In this document: positions 18,529-26,637 of the stretch, one piece after another
Numbering within the stretch: the first letter of the stretch is position 1
Layout: each line of letters starts with the position of its first letter
Source: Herbaspirillum huttiense
GTDB lineage: Bacteria; Pseudomonadota; Gammaproteobacteria; Burkholderiales; Burkholderiaceae_D
Length of the DNA: 64,000 nt
Assembly: GCF_004367745.1 (NCBI RefSeq)
Contig: NZ_CP037993.1
Span: 1,674,001-1,738,000, forward strand
Direction of reading: 5' to 3'
Program-made: the position numbers and the translations under genes
The notes under the pieces: model-generated
Database searches by the model: none
Told to the model about the DNA's origin: nothing
What the model saw: the letters and a program-made list of their open reading frames with translations, nothing else

Positions 18529-18608
18529 CATGTGCAGCAGTTGGCGTTGTCGGGCTGTTGCCTTCCCGTGATTTCGATGAAACCGCTCAGTTTGCCGAGC
18601 GGTTTTTT
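18529..18608 (+). repeat. Degenerate second copy of the fdsD 3' end plus terminator
   Basis: CATGTGCAGCAGTTGGCG at 18529-18546 is identical to the end of fdsD at 12581-12598. The next 60 bases align with the fds operon 3' flank with scattered substitutions (shared TGCCTTC, GTGATT and a GAAACCGCTCAGTTTG core) and end in a matching terminator hairpin (18580-18605 plus T-run). The two copies are in direct orientation, 5.95 kb apart. Confidence 0.85.
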
Positions 18609-18610
18609 TC
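18580..18610 (+). terminator. Rho-independent terminator (duplicate of the fds terminator)
   Basis: Stem AAACCGCTCAG / CCGAGCGGTTT with a TTTG loop and seven Ts. It is nearly the same as the terminator at 12632. Here it ends transcription of the small membrane protein gene and faces the 3' end of the flavin reductase gene on the other strand. Confidence 0.88.
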
Positions 18611-18638
18611 GTGGTAGACCGGGCTGCCATCATTCCCC

Positions 18639-19139
18639 TCACGCCGCCAACGCCACCTCCGCCGCAATCCGGTGAAACCGCCGTCCAAAATAGGCCAGCC
18701 CGTCAGCTTGTGATGCCGCCAGGCGAATATGCCGGATCTCCACGAACAGCACGCTGTGCGTGCCCGCCTGCTGCTGCAATACGATATCTCCCTCCAGCAC
18801 CGCCAGCGCATCGGGCAGCACCGGCTGGCCGTAGTCGCCGATCTCCCAGCCTACCTGCGCCATGCGCTCCTCGGCAGCCAGCCCGGTCATGCCGGCGATC
18901 ATGCGCGCCACCTCTTCATGATGTCCGGCCAGGATGTTGATGCACAGCCGTCCGTTGCCCACCAGGATAGGATGGGCAGCGCTCTTGACGTTGATGCACA
19001 CCAGCACCGTGGCCGGGTCGTCGGAGACCGAACTGACGGCGCTCACCGTCATGGCGGCGCGTCCTGCAGGACCATCGGTGGTGATGATGTTGACCGCAGC
19101 CGAGAGACGCGCCATGGCGTCGCGAAAATCTTGCTTCAT
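18639..19139 (-). CDS. Flavin reductase, HpaC/RutF-like, probable partner of a two-component monooxygenase
   Basis: 166 residues from the ATG at 19139 (MKQDFRDAMARL); a longer in-frame start at 19262 exists but adds sequence without family resemblance. The protein shows the NADH:FMN oxidoreductase split-barrel pattern: NIITTDGPAGRAAMTVSAVS, PATVLVCINVKSAAHP, LCINILAGHHEEVA and GLAYFGRRFHRI. The family supplies reduced FMN or FAD to a separate oxygenase. The oxygenase-like gene at 24952-26139, in the same cluster, is a plausible partner. It is divergent from the LysR gene at 19344. Confidence 0.88.
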   Translation of the reverse strand: MKQDFRDAMARLSAAVNIITTDGPAGRAAMTVSAVSSVSDDPATVLVCINVKSAAHPILVGNGRLCINILAGHHEEVARMIAGMTGLAAEERMAQVGWEIGDYGQPVLPDALAVLEGDIVLQQQAGTHSVLFVEIRHIRLAASQADGLAYFGRRFHRIAAEVALAA

Positions 19140-19343
19140 GGTAGGTCCGTCCAAAAAAGAGATGACATCCGGCACAAGGCTTCGTATCCTTTGCGCCATC
19201 AGCAAGGTCGTCTGCGGCGCCGTCAGGCGGATGTCGATCAGCAGGTGAGAGGGAGAACGCATCGCTTATGAAAGCCTGCGTCCTGGGATGAACAATAGAC
19301 CCTGCACAAATGACGGGTCAAATGATTGTCTGGAATGTTCCGC

Positions 19344-20270
19344 ATGAAGCAAATGAATATCGGCGCAGTCGACTTGAACCTGCTCAAGACCTTCATCGTC
19401 ATCTGGGAGCTGCGCAGCCTGACCGCCGCCGCCGACCGCCTGCACCTGACCCAGCCCGCCGTGAGCCACGCCTTGCGCCGCTTGCGTGAAATGTTCGATG
19501 ATCCGCTCTTCGTGCGCAGTACCAGCGCCATGGTGCCGACCGAAACCGCGATCCGCCTGCATGAACCCATCTCCCGCGCCCTGGGCATCATCCACGAGGC
19601 CCTGCATACCCACGCCAGCTTCGATCCGGCCACGGCCACGCGGACCTTCCACCTGGTCATGTCCGACATGTCCTGCAGCCACGTGCTGCCCTTGCTGATG
19701 GAAGAACTGGCCCACGCCGCGCCGCACGTCTCCATCGAAGTCCAGCAGATGGCCATGGAAAATCTGGGTGCCGCCATGCGCAACGGTGACATCGACCTGG
19801 CCTTCGGCTACCTGCCGGGCCTGCCCGAGGATTGCCAGAGCCAGCTGGTGCTCAATGACGACTACGTCTGCATGCTGCGCAAGACCCATCCCCAGGCCAG
19901 CGAGCCGCTGACCATGGAAAGCCTGCTGCAGCTGCGCTACGTCTACGCCAACACCAATACCACCGGCCATCAGCTGGCCGAGGACGTGCTGCGCAACGCC
20001 GGCGTGAAGCGCGATTTCGCGCTGCGCATGCCGCATTTCACGGTGGCCCCGCAGATCGTGCGCGATACCGACCTGGCGCTGTTCCTGCCGCGCAGCATCG
20101 CCGAGCGCCATAACGTCGATGAGGCCTGCGTGCTGCTGGACCTGCCGCTGGAGATGCCGCGCATCCCGGTGAGCATCTACACCCATACGCGTTTCTCGGC
20201 AGACTCGGGCATCCAGTGGTTGCGCAGCCTGCTCATCGAGATGTTCGGACGCGAGGCCGAGAACGCCTGA
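19344..20270 (+). CDS. LysR-family transcriptional regulator (NodD/LinR-type)
   Basis: About 308 residues; ATGs at 19344 and 19353 are both possible starts. Classic helix-turn-helix DLNLLKTFIVIWELRSLTAA...LHLTQPAVSHALRRLRE, followed by DDPLFVRS, which marks the NodD/LinR-type subgroup often linked to aromatic or xenobiotic catabolism. The C-terminal effector domain (about 92-300) is complete. It is divergent from the flavin reductase and 25 bases upstream of the ABM-domain gene, and so is the best candidate regulator of the whole 18.6-26.1 kb cluster. Confidence 0.92.
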   Translation: MKQMNIGAVDLNLLKTFIVIWELRSLTAAADRLHLTQPAVSHALRRLREMFDDPLFVRSTSAMVPTETAIRLHEPISRALGIIHEALHTHASFDPATATRTFHLVMSDMSCSHVLPLLMEELAHAAPHVSIEVQQMAMENLGAAMRNGDIDLAFGYLPGLPEDCQSQLVLNDDYVCMLRKTHPQASEPLTMESLLQLRYVYANTNTTGHQLAEDVLRNAGVKRDFALRMPHFTVAPQIVRDTDLALFLPRSIAERHNVDEACVLLDLPLEMPRIPVSIYTHTRFSADSGIQWLRSLLIEMFGREAENA

Positions 20271-20295
20271 TCCTTCCCCGTACTGGAGTCACATC

Positions 20296-20619
20296 ATGAG
20301 CATTGCCGTCACCGGAGACGTTCCCTATTACGCCGTCATCTTCACGTCCCTGCGCACTGAGGGCGATCACGGCTATGGCGAGATGGCCGAGGCCATGGTG
20401 GAGGCGGCCTCGCGCCAGCCCGGTTTCCTGGGGCTGGAGTCGGCGCGCGAAGAGGTGGGCATCACCGTGTCTTACTGGGCGAGTCTGGAGGCCATCGCCG
20501 CGTGGAAACGCGACCTCGATCACCAGCTGGCGCAGCGTCTGGGACGCCAGCAATGGTACGAGGCCTACAAGACACGGATCTGCAAGGTTGAGCGGGATTA
20601 CGCCTTTACCCGCGATTAA
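20296..20619 (+). CDS. ABM-domain protein (antibiotic biosynthesis monooxygenase family)
   Basis: 107 residues. The sequence YYAVIFTSLRT..., YGEMAEAMVEAASRQPGFLG and VSYWASLEAIAAWKRDLDHQ is the dimeric alpha/beta-barrel ABM pattern. Members are cofactor-free monooxygenases or act as small accessory proteins. It follows the LysR gene by 25 bases on the same strand and probably shares its transcript. Its role in the cluster (oxygenation, quinone handling) cannot be told. Confidence 0.85.
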   Translation: MSIAVTGDVPYYAVIFTSLRTEGDHGYGEMAEAMVEAASRQPGFLGLESAREEVGITVSYWASLEAIAAWKRDLDHQLAQRLGRQQWYEAYKTRICKVERDYAFTRD

Positions 20620-20622
20620 GAC

Positions 20623-21435
20623 TCAGCAACTGCGCTGCAGGAAATCCATCACCGCTTCAGCAAAGGGGCCTGGCATCTGGTCCGGCATGGGGACCATGCC
20701 GTCGTCCAGCGTCTTCCACTGGCTGCCGGCAATGGCCTGAGCGATGTGTTCGCTGTAGGGCGCAGCGTGTGGATCACGCCCTGCCCGCAACACCAGCGTG
20801 GGTGCGCGTACCAGGCCGATGCGATCTTCCATGGGGTAGTTGCGGACCACGATATGGCCATGCGAGGCCATCGGTCCGGCCTTGAGGGCATCCACCATGA
20901 AGCGCGTCAGCAGGTCGGTATCACCTTCCGGATAGAAGGGCTGGCGGCGCTGCCACAGTTCCTGCAGGTGCGCGCCATCGGTGCGGACCTCCACATCGTC
21001 CACCGTACGCTTGCCCGCGTGCGCGCTGCGCCGTGCTGCGTCGTTGTAGGGACAGGAAGACAGTACCAGCGCCGCCACCCGCTCAGGGGCCGCCGCCGCG
21101 ATTTCCATGGCCGTGACTGCCCCGGTATGGTGGCCGGCCACGGCGGCCTTGCGGATGTCCAGCTGGTCCATCACTTCCAAGGCCAGGCTGGCCCAGCGCT
21201 CGATGCTGTGCTCCGCCGGCGGCGGCTTGCAGGAATCGCCAAAGCCGAGCGTATCGATGGCGATGGGGCGGTAGCGCTGCGCCAGCAGGGGCAGTACATC
21301 GCGGAATTCGTCCCAGGAACGCGGGGTCTGGTGCAGCAGCAGTACGGGCAAACCTTCGCCCATGCTGGCCACATGCAGCGGACCGGCACTGGTGGGGATG
21401 AACTGGCGCACGAGGGCGGGATGGGCTTGGGACAT
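20623..21435 (-). CDS. Alpha/beta-hydrolase-fold protein lacking the canonical Ser nucleophile
   Basis: 270 residues with the fold landmarks: PVLLLHQTPRSWDEFRDVLP (oxyanion region, about 30-49), IAIDTLGFGDSCKPP and a C-terminal cap plus ALVLRAGRDPHAAPY strand with the acid-position Asp. The nucleophile elbow reads G-H-H-T-G at residues 101-105, so His103 occupies the Ser position. Near the end, DDGMVPMPDQMP stands where a catalytic His is expected, apparently Met instead. The usual Ser-Asp-His triad is therefore missing. It may be a non-hydrolytic member or use other chemistry. It is last in the leftward gene set of the monooxygenase cluster, 127 bases from the SnoaL-like gene. Confidence 0.82.
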   Translation of the reverse strand: MSQAHPALVRQFIPTSAGPLHVASMGEGLPVLLLHQTPRSWDEFRDVLPLLAQRYRPIAIDTLGFGDSCKPPPAEHSIERWASLALEVMDQLDIRKAAVAGHHTGAVTAMEIAAAAPERVAALVLSSCPYNDAARRSAHAGKRTVDDVEVRTDGAHLQELWQRRQPFYPEGDTDLLTRFMVDALKAGPMASHGHIVVRNYPMEDRIGLVRAPTLVLRAGRDPHAAPYSEHIAQAIAGSQWKTLDDGMVPMPDQMPGPFAEAVMDFLQRSC

Positions 21436-21517
21436 AAGAGTGGCTCTCTGGCAAGGCGAAGAGGCCGCAGCCTCTTCCCGGTCATCTCATCAACAACGAA
21501 CAGCAGCGTGAAACGCT

Positions 21518-21544
21518 AAACGATATAAATGATTTGTATCGTTT
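21518..21544. promoter_or_regulatory. 27-base AT-rich palindrome upstream of the alpha/beta hydrolase gene
   Basis: AAACGATA (21518-21525) pairs with TATCGTTT (21537-21544), and the inner bases AAAT and ATTT pair as well, centred on G21531 with one mismatched pair. It lies 83 bases before the hydrolase start and 18 bases after the SnoaL gene stop. No T-run follows on either side, so it looks like an operator rather than a terminator. The T/A-rich ends separated by about 11 bases are compatible with a LysR-type or GntR/TetR-type site. Confidence 0.6.
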
Positions 21545-21562
21545 GAAGAATTCAGCGCATCT

Positions 21563-22123
21563 TTACTTCATCAGCACCGAATAGGTCGGCACATTGTTGG
21601 CCCAGCCGGAAGCCAGCGGTGCAACAAACACGTTTTCGGTACGGGTGCGTGCGATCTTCCACACGCCATCGACCTTCTTGAACAGGTTGTTGAGCCGGCT
21701 GGAGCGCAGCAGCGACGAGCCATCGCCAAAGATCCACGGCTGGCAATGCACCCACTGGCCATCCGCGTGCGTGCAGTCGGCATTGACGTGGATCTGTTCC
21801 GAGGTCAGGTAGTGCACGTTCAGGAGCAGTTCCGGATCCTTCTTCTGGCCCCAGAAAGCCTGGAAGTGCTTGCGGATCGCTTCCTTGCCGACAGCCTGGC
21901 CGAACTGCCCTTCGTAGTAGGAACCGACGCCTTCCCAGATGGCGTCCTCGGCATAGAGGTCGAGGATCTTCTCGATGCGTTCGGCGTCATCAGCCACCGG
22001 CTCGGGGCAGGGCGTGTCGCACAGGAACATGTAGCGTGCCTGGATGCGGCGGATGTCGGCCTCGGCTTCGAGGATGTCGAGGCGGCGTTTGAGTTGCTGG
22101 ATTTCCTGGGTGAAGTCGGTCAT
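21563..22123 (-). CDS. SnoaL/NTF2-like protein
   Basis: 186 residues from the ATG at 22123 (MTDFTQEIQQLKRRLDILEA). The first 30 residues form a coiled-coil-like helix common in SnoaL_4-type proteins; the rest is an NTF2-like cone fold: YMFLCDTPC, IEKILDLYAEDAIWEGVG, HYLTSEQIHVNADC, KKVDGVWKIARTR. Family members include hydroxylase subunits, dehydratases and isomerases. It lies 114 bases downstream of the ABC permease gene on the same strand. A catalytic function is possible but unproven. Confidence 0.82.
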   Translation of the reverse strand: MTDFTQEIQQLKRRLDILEAEADIRRIQARYMFLCDTPCPEPVADDAERIEKILDLYAEDAIWEGVGSYYEGQFGQAVGKEAIRKHFQAFWGQKKDPELLLNVHYLTSEQIHVNADCTHADGQWVHCQPWIFGDGSSLLRSSRLNNLFKKVDGVWKIARTRTENVFVAPLASGWANNVPTYSVLMK

Positions 22124-22237
22124 GGTGCGTGGTCTCTCGTGATCTTGATCTTGTATGGATGGGAAAAGCCAACCCTGCATACAAGCGCAGGGTTGGCAGC
22201 GGCGATCAGTGCATCGCCGCCAGGAGGGGCTTGGGGC

Positions 22238-23056
22238 TTACAGGTAGCGCGCCAGCAGCTTGCGGGTGGCGATGCGCAGCACGCGGTCGAACAGGTAGCC
22301 CAGCAGGCCCAGCGCGATGATGCCCACGAACACCCACTCGGTCCGGCTGAAATTGCGCGCCGTCCAGATCAGGGCACCGAGGCCTTCGCGGGCCGAGACG
22401 ATTTCCGCCGAGACCACCGTCAGGAAGGAGTTGCCCATCGCGATGCGGGCGCCGGTGACCATGAAGGGCACGGTCGAGGGCAGGATCACGGTGGTCAGGA
22501 TCTTCCATTGCCCGGCACCCAGCGAGGCCGCTGCACGCAGGCGCAGCGGGTTCACCGCCTGCACGCCGGCGATGGTGTTGAGCGTGACGATGAAGACCGT
22601 GGTGTAGAAGATCAGCGCGATCTTCGACAGTTCGCCCGGGCCAAGCCAGATCACGGCGAGGGTGACGAAGGCGATTGGTGGAATGAAGCGGAAGAACTCG
22701 ATGTAGGGATCGAGCAATTGCCGCACCAGGTCAAAGCGGCCCATGAAGATGCCCAGCGGCACGCCGATGGCTACGCCCGCACCCCAGCCGGCCAGGATGC
22801 GTCCGGAGGAGGCCAGCACCGACTGCTGCAGGGTGCCGTCACTGATCAGTTCCAGTGCGGCGGCCCAGGTCATCGAGACCGAGGGCAGGAACAGCGGCGA
22901 GGTGGTCATCGAGACCAGTTGCCACAACACCAGGCCGCCGACGATGGCGACCACCGAGATCAGGAACGGACGGGCTGCTTTCATGCGACGACCCAGGCTG
23001 GATGGCATGGCCGACTCTTGTGCCGTCGGGGAGGCTGTCTGTGTGAGCTGGGTCAT
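22238..23056 (-). CDS. ABC transporter permease, sulfonate/nitrate/taurine type
   Basis: 272 residues with about six membrane segments and the BPD_transp_1 EAA loop (AAASLGAGQWKILTTVILPS). GVPLGIFMGRF, IPPIAFVTLAVIWLGPGE and LGALIWTARNFSRTEWVFVG are typical of SsuC/TauC permeases. Its ATG overlaps the stop of the ATPase gene by 4 bases (23053-23056), showing translational coupling. Confidence 0.93.
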   Translation of the reverse strand: MTQLTQTASPTAQESAMPSSLGRRMKAARPFLISVVAIVGGLVLWQLVSMTTSPLFLPSVSMTWAAALELISDGTLQQSVLASSGRILAGWGAGVAIGVPLGIFMGRFDLVRQLLDPYIEFFRFIPPIAFVTLAVIWLGPGELSKIALIFYTTVFIVTLNTIAGVQAVNPLRLRAAASLGAGQWKILTTVILPSTVPFMVTGARIAMGNSFLTVVSAEIVSAREGLGALIWTARNFSRTEWVFVGIIALGLLGYLFDRVLRIATRKLLARYL

Positions 23057-23850
23057 TGTACGGATTCCTCTTCAATCAAACCTTGTGCGCGCAGCACGCG
23101 CGTGACTTCTGCACCGATGTCGTCGCGGATGCGGGCATACAGTGCCATGCAGGCCGGGTCGGCCGGATCGCGCGGATGCGGCAGGTCGACTTCTTCGATG
23201 GTCTTGATGTGGGCACGCGGACCTGCCGTCATGGTGACCACGCGGTCGGCCAGGAGGATGGCTTCCCAGATGTCGTGGGTGACGAAGACGATGGTACAGC
23301 CGGTGCTTTTCCAGATGCGGTCCAGCTCGCTTTGCAGCACCTCGCGGGTCTGCGCATCGAGGGCGCCGAAGGGCTCGTCCATCAGCACCACCGAGGGTTC
23401 ATTGACCAGCACCCGGGCAATCTGCGCACGCTGGCGCATGCCGCCGGAGAGCTCGGCCGGGAACTTGTCGATGGCGTGCTTCAGGCCGACCAGCGAGACA
23501 TAGCGTTCGGCGGCGGAGCGGCGTTCAGCGGCCGGGATGCCGCGCAGCTTGAGACCGTACTCGACGTTCTCGCGCACCGACAGCCACGGGAACAGCGCCT
23601 CGGACGACTGGAACACGACGCCGCGATCCAGCCCCGGTCCCTTGACGCGCTTGCCGGCCACGCTGATCTCGCCGGCCACCTCCTGGAAGCCCGCAATCGC
23701 ATTGAGCAGGGTGGACTTGCCGCAGCCGGAGGGGCCCAGCAGGCAGATGAATTCTCCTGCGCGGATATCGAGGTCGATGCCCGCCATGATCTCGTTCTTG
23801 CCGATGGTCAGGCCGACGCGCTTGATGGAAACTGAAGATCCATGTCCCAT
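23053..23850 (-). CDS. ABC transporter ATPase, sulfonate/nitrate/taurine type
   Basis: 265 residues. Walker A GPSGCGKST, Q-loop at FQSSEALFPWLSV, signature LSGGMRQRAQIARVL, Walker B VVLMDEPFGALD and switch His in FVTHD. This arrangement with EALFPW matches SsuB/TauB. It lies 3 bases after the binding-protein gene and overlaps the permease gene. Confidence 0.94.
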   Translation of the reverse strand: MGHGSSVSIKRVGLTIGKNEIMAGIDLDIRAGEFICLLGPSGCGKSTLLNAIAGFQEVAGEISVAGKRVKGPGLDRGVVFQSSEALFPWLSVRENVEYGLKLRGIPAAERRSAAERYVSLVGLKHAIDKFPAELSGGMRQRAQIARVLVNEPSVVLMDEPFGALDAQTREVLQSELDRIWKSTGCTIVFVTHDIWEAILLADRVVTMTAGPRAHIKTIEEVDLPHPRDPADPACMALYARIRDDIGAEVTRVLRAQGLIEEESVQ

Positions 23851-23853
23851 GGC

Positions 23854-24813
23854 TTACCCCTTGTAGAAACCGCGTTGCAGGATCTTGCTCATGTCCACCG
23901 GTGCCTTGATGGCCTGTTTCGACAGCAGGAATTCGCCGATGGCATTGGCGGTCTTGAGATCGGTGTCGGTGAAGTCGCGCACGATCGGTTCCATGTCCTT
24001 GAGGGAATTGAGCGTCTGCGGCACCGGGATGCGGGTGATGGCCTGCACCGATTGCGCCGCGCGCGGCGGATCCTTGCGGGTGATCTCGGAGGCTTCGGCC
24101 AGGGCCTTGAGGATGTTGCCGGCCACTTCCTTGTTGGCGGCCAGCCAGTTGGCATTGGCCGACAGCCACAGGGTGCTGGTGTAGCCGACGTCGCCGGCGG
24201 TCATGAGGATGTGGCCGCCTTGTTGCACGCCCAGCGTGGGCCACGGTTCCCAGACGAAGTAGGCATCGATGTCGCCACGGGCCAGCAGGGCCGGCAGTTC
24301 CGGCGGACCGGAGCGCACCATCTCGACCTTGGCGGCATCGATGTTGAGGGTCTTCAGGGTCAGGCCGGTGACGTATTCCGAGACCGAGCCGGCGACGATG
24401 CCGAACTTCTTGATCTTGTCGGCCGAGGTGATGGCCTTGCGGGCCACCAGCTTGACGTAGGTCTTGGACTGATAGGTCACGGCCAGCGGACGCAGTTCGG
24501 CGCGCGAGAGGCGCACGATGTGCGTGGGTTCGCCGGCACAGCCCAGCTGCACCTGGTTGGCCACCAGCGCGTTGAGCGCTTCGCCGCCATCGGTATAGGA
24601 CTGCACGGTGACGTTGGGGGCGCCGTATTTGGCGAACAGTTTTTCGTTGGCGGCGACGTAGAAGGCCGTGAAGACGGGATCAGCGCCGACGCCGATGATG
24701 ACGGGCGCGCCCTGGGCCAGGGCTGGCAGGGCAGGCGCAGCGCCTGCAGCGAGCATGGAGGCGGCGCCGAGCAGCAGCTTGCGGCGTTGTGGCGAAACGG
24801 TGGAGTGGGTCAC
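23854..24813 (-). CDS. ABC transporter substrate-binding protein, Tat-type leader, SsuA/NMT1-like
   Basis: 319 residues when started at the GTG at 24813, which has AGAGGA about 9 bases upstream; an in-frame ATG at 24930 would add a 39-residue stretch without export character. The leader contains twin arginines (PQRRKLLLGAASMLAAGAAP), then LPALAQ before a cleavage site, suggesting Tat export. The mature domain is NMT1/SsuA-like: GVGADPVFTAFYVAANEKLF, GCAGEPTHIVRL, LLARGDIDAYFVWEPWP. It delivers an aliphatic sulfonate, taurine, nitrate or similar small organic ligand to the adjacent permease. The substrate is not determinable. Confidence 0.9.
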   Translation of the reverse strand: MTHSTVSPQRRKLLLGAASMLAAGAAPALPALAQGAPVIIGVGADPVFTAFYVAANEKLFAKYGAPNVTVQSYTDGGEALNALVANQVQLGCAGEPTHIVRLSRAELRPLAVTYQSKTYVKLVARKAITSADKIKKFGIVAGSVSEYVTGLTLKTLNIDAAKVEMVRSGPPELPALLARGDIDAYFVWEPWPTLGVQQGGHILMTAGDVGYTSTLWLSANANWLAANKEVAGNILKALAEASEITRKDPPRAAQSVQAITRIPVPQTLNSLKDMEPIVRDFTDTDLKTANAIGEFLLSKQAIKAPVDMSKILQRGFYKG

Positions 24814-24951
24814 GGGCTGGGTCCTCTTTGTAAAGTTGGTGAAACGCCAGTGGAGATGGCAGGCACGGCAGTAACAAAGGCAAAACACGGGGAGCGCTTG
24901 CGCCTGCAGCGCAGGCATGAGCGCAGGCAATTGTTCAGGAGGGGAGGCGCA

Positions 24952-26139
24952 TCAGCGCTTGATCCCCAGCTTTGCAAAAAGCGCGCCAGCGCTTTCGTAG
25001 TTCAACTCCGACAGCGCCGCGTGCTGCGTGACCACCATCGCATCGCGCACGATGCGCTGCAGGCGATGGGTGCGCTGGATGGCGGCCATGCCGGCGGCCT
25101 GGTAGGCGTCGTTGACGACTTCCATCGAGACCCGTGCGGCATAGGTGGCCGAGAGCTTGAGCATCATGTCGATCTCTTCGGTGACGGGATTGCCGGCCAC
25201 GATTTGCTCCCAGGCTTGTTCGCAGGCGTCGTAGAAGAACATGCGGGCGCTGCGCCACTTGGCTTCGGAGACGCCGAGCTTGATCTTGTAGTACGCGCGG
25301 TCGGCCAGGCGCAGCGCACCCGGCATGATCTTGGCGCCACCGGCCATGTCGGTGACGATGTCCAGCGCGGCGCGCGCCAGGCCGATGTTGACGGCGGCGT
25401 GCACTTCAGCCTGGTAGGCCAGAGCCGGATAGCGATACAGCGGCTCATCGATGAGGCCGGCCGCGCCCCGGGCACAGGTCCATTCATGGGCCACGAACTT
25501 GTCCTTGAGACGGGTATCGTGGCTGCCGGTCCCTTGCATGCCGACCACGTTCCAGTTGTCGATGATCTCGATTTCAGAAGCCGGCATCACGGCCATGAGC
25601 GCGGGCTTGGGTGTGCCGTCGTCGGGGCCGCTGCTGTCCTTGATGCCCACGCCGATCCAGTCTGCGCCCTTGCAGCCGCTGGCGAAGTGCCAGCGTCCGG
25701 TGATTTCCCATCCACCGGGGACGGCCTTGGCTTCCTGCAGCGGATAGAGGCCGCCGGCATAGACCTGGTCCGGGCCGCTTGCGTAGATCTTGCGCTGCGT
25801 TTCGATGGGCAGGGCGGCGAGATAGGTGTTGGCCGAACCGAAGGCGGCCACCCAGCCGGCCGAGCCATCGGCCTTGGAGATGCGTTCGACCATGGCCAGG
25901 AAGGGCGCCGGGGCCAGGGCTTCGCCACCGAACTTGCGCGGCGTGCCGCTGCGGAAGATGCCGGCCTTCTTCATGGTGGCCACGATGTCGCGCGGCACGT
26001 GGCCGAGCTGGTCGAACTCGTCGCGGCGTGCGGTCACTTCCGCAATGAGCGTATCCATTTCGGGAGAGTCCGCATGCGGTGGGGCAGCGGTGACGATTTT
26101 TTTCTGGACGGGATAAACATCGAGCGTGATCGAATTCAT
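24952..26139 (-). CDS. Group D flavin-dependent monooxygenase (acyl-CoA dehydrogenase fold)
   Basis: 395 residues with the acyl-CoA-dehydrogenase fold as used by HsaA, DszC, SfnB and the C2 component of p-hydroxyphenylacetate hydroxylase: DEFDQLGHVPRDIVATMKKA, FRSGTPRKFGG, RISKADGSAGWVAAF, GGWEITGRWHFASGC, WNVVGMQGTGSHD and a C-terminal helical bundle. RWHFASGCKGADW marks the FMN/reduced-flavin oxygenase branch and not a true dehydrogenase. It would use reduced flavin from a reductase such as that at 18639-19139. It is the first gene of the leftward operon, ahead of the ABC importer, so oxygenation of the imported compound is likely. Confidence 0.88.
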   Translation of the reverse strand: MNSITLDVYPVQKKIVTAAPPHADSPEMDTLIAEVTARRDEFDQLGHVPRDIVATMKKAGIFRSGTPRKFGGEALAPAPFLAMVERISKADGSAGWVAAFGSANTYLAALPIETQRKIYASGPDQVYAGGLYPLQEAKAVPGGWEITGRWHFASGCKGADWIGVGIKDSSGPDDGTPKPALMAVMPASEIEIIDNWNVVGMQGTGSHDTRLKDKFVAHEWTCARGAAGLIDEPLYRYPALAYQAEVHAAVNIGLARAALDIVTDMAGGAKIMPGALRLADRAYYKIKLGVSEAKWRSARMFFYDACEQAWEQIVAGNPVTEEIDMMLKLSATYAARVSMEVVNDAYQAAGMAAIQRTHRLQRIVRDAMVVTQHAALSELNYESAGALFAKLGIKR

Positions 26140-26637
26140 GGCACACCACTTTGGTTGAAAGGAGGTAGCTGAGTGTCGTCCTGGGTCAAATCAGGGTCAA
26201 ATTCTATTTAGGAATTGGCCGAATGAATATTAGTAATAATGATTAGGCTGCTCCGGGATGGCACGCAGGCTTGTGCATGGTGCACCCGCATGATGCGCGA
26301 AACCCGCACGGGGAGGGCGTTTGGCGCGATCCTGCACCAAACGCGAGAGCCTGGATGCCCTGCTTGGAGAAGTATTTGCAGTATTGATGCGGCTAATCGG
26401 CGGTGCGGATTTGCCTGCAGTGGAAGGGACTGACTACCATGGGGGCCGAGATTGAAAGTAAACACTGTTCAGTTTCGTCACAGGCTCCTTCTGGCCTTCA
26501 TTTCGGGCGGACTTCTTCGGGAGTCCGCCACTTTTCTTTTGCTTTTTCTCTTCTTCTTTCCCTGCAGTCCTTGCGGTGAGGGGATGTCTTCTTTTTTCTA
26601 TTGCGTGTTGATTCAATGTGCCGGTGCGGCGTAACGC
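26140..26637. other. 498-base gap with a hairpin and no supported gene
   Basis: The left part carries promoter-like AT-rich DNA upstream of the monooxygenase operon and a tandem GGGTCAAAT-type element near 26184-26202, a word also found upstream of the LysR gene near 19314. A hairpin GGCGGACT / AGTCCGCC with an 8-base loop lies at 26506-26529, followed by T-rich DNA on the + strand, but no + strand gene precedes it. Short frames here have no ribosome-binding site. Confidence 0.45.

Noticed and set aside
21746..24000. Long forward frames over the ABC importer genes
   Set aside because: The reverse-strand genes here show Walker, signature and permease motifs and overlapping starts and stops; the forward frames show none.
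26506..26545. Hairpin followed by T-rich DNA as a terminator
   Set aside because: The orientation would serve a forward-strand transcript, but no forward gene precedes it. I mention it only in the gap description.
26452..26634. 60-codon forward frame with many Phe and Leu
   Set aside because: No ribosome-binding site, low-complexity T-rich DNA and a hairpin in the middle; not convincing as a gene.
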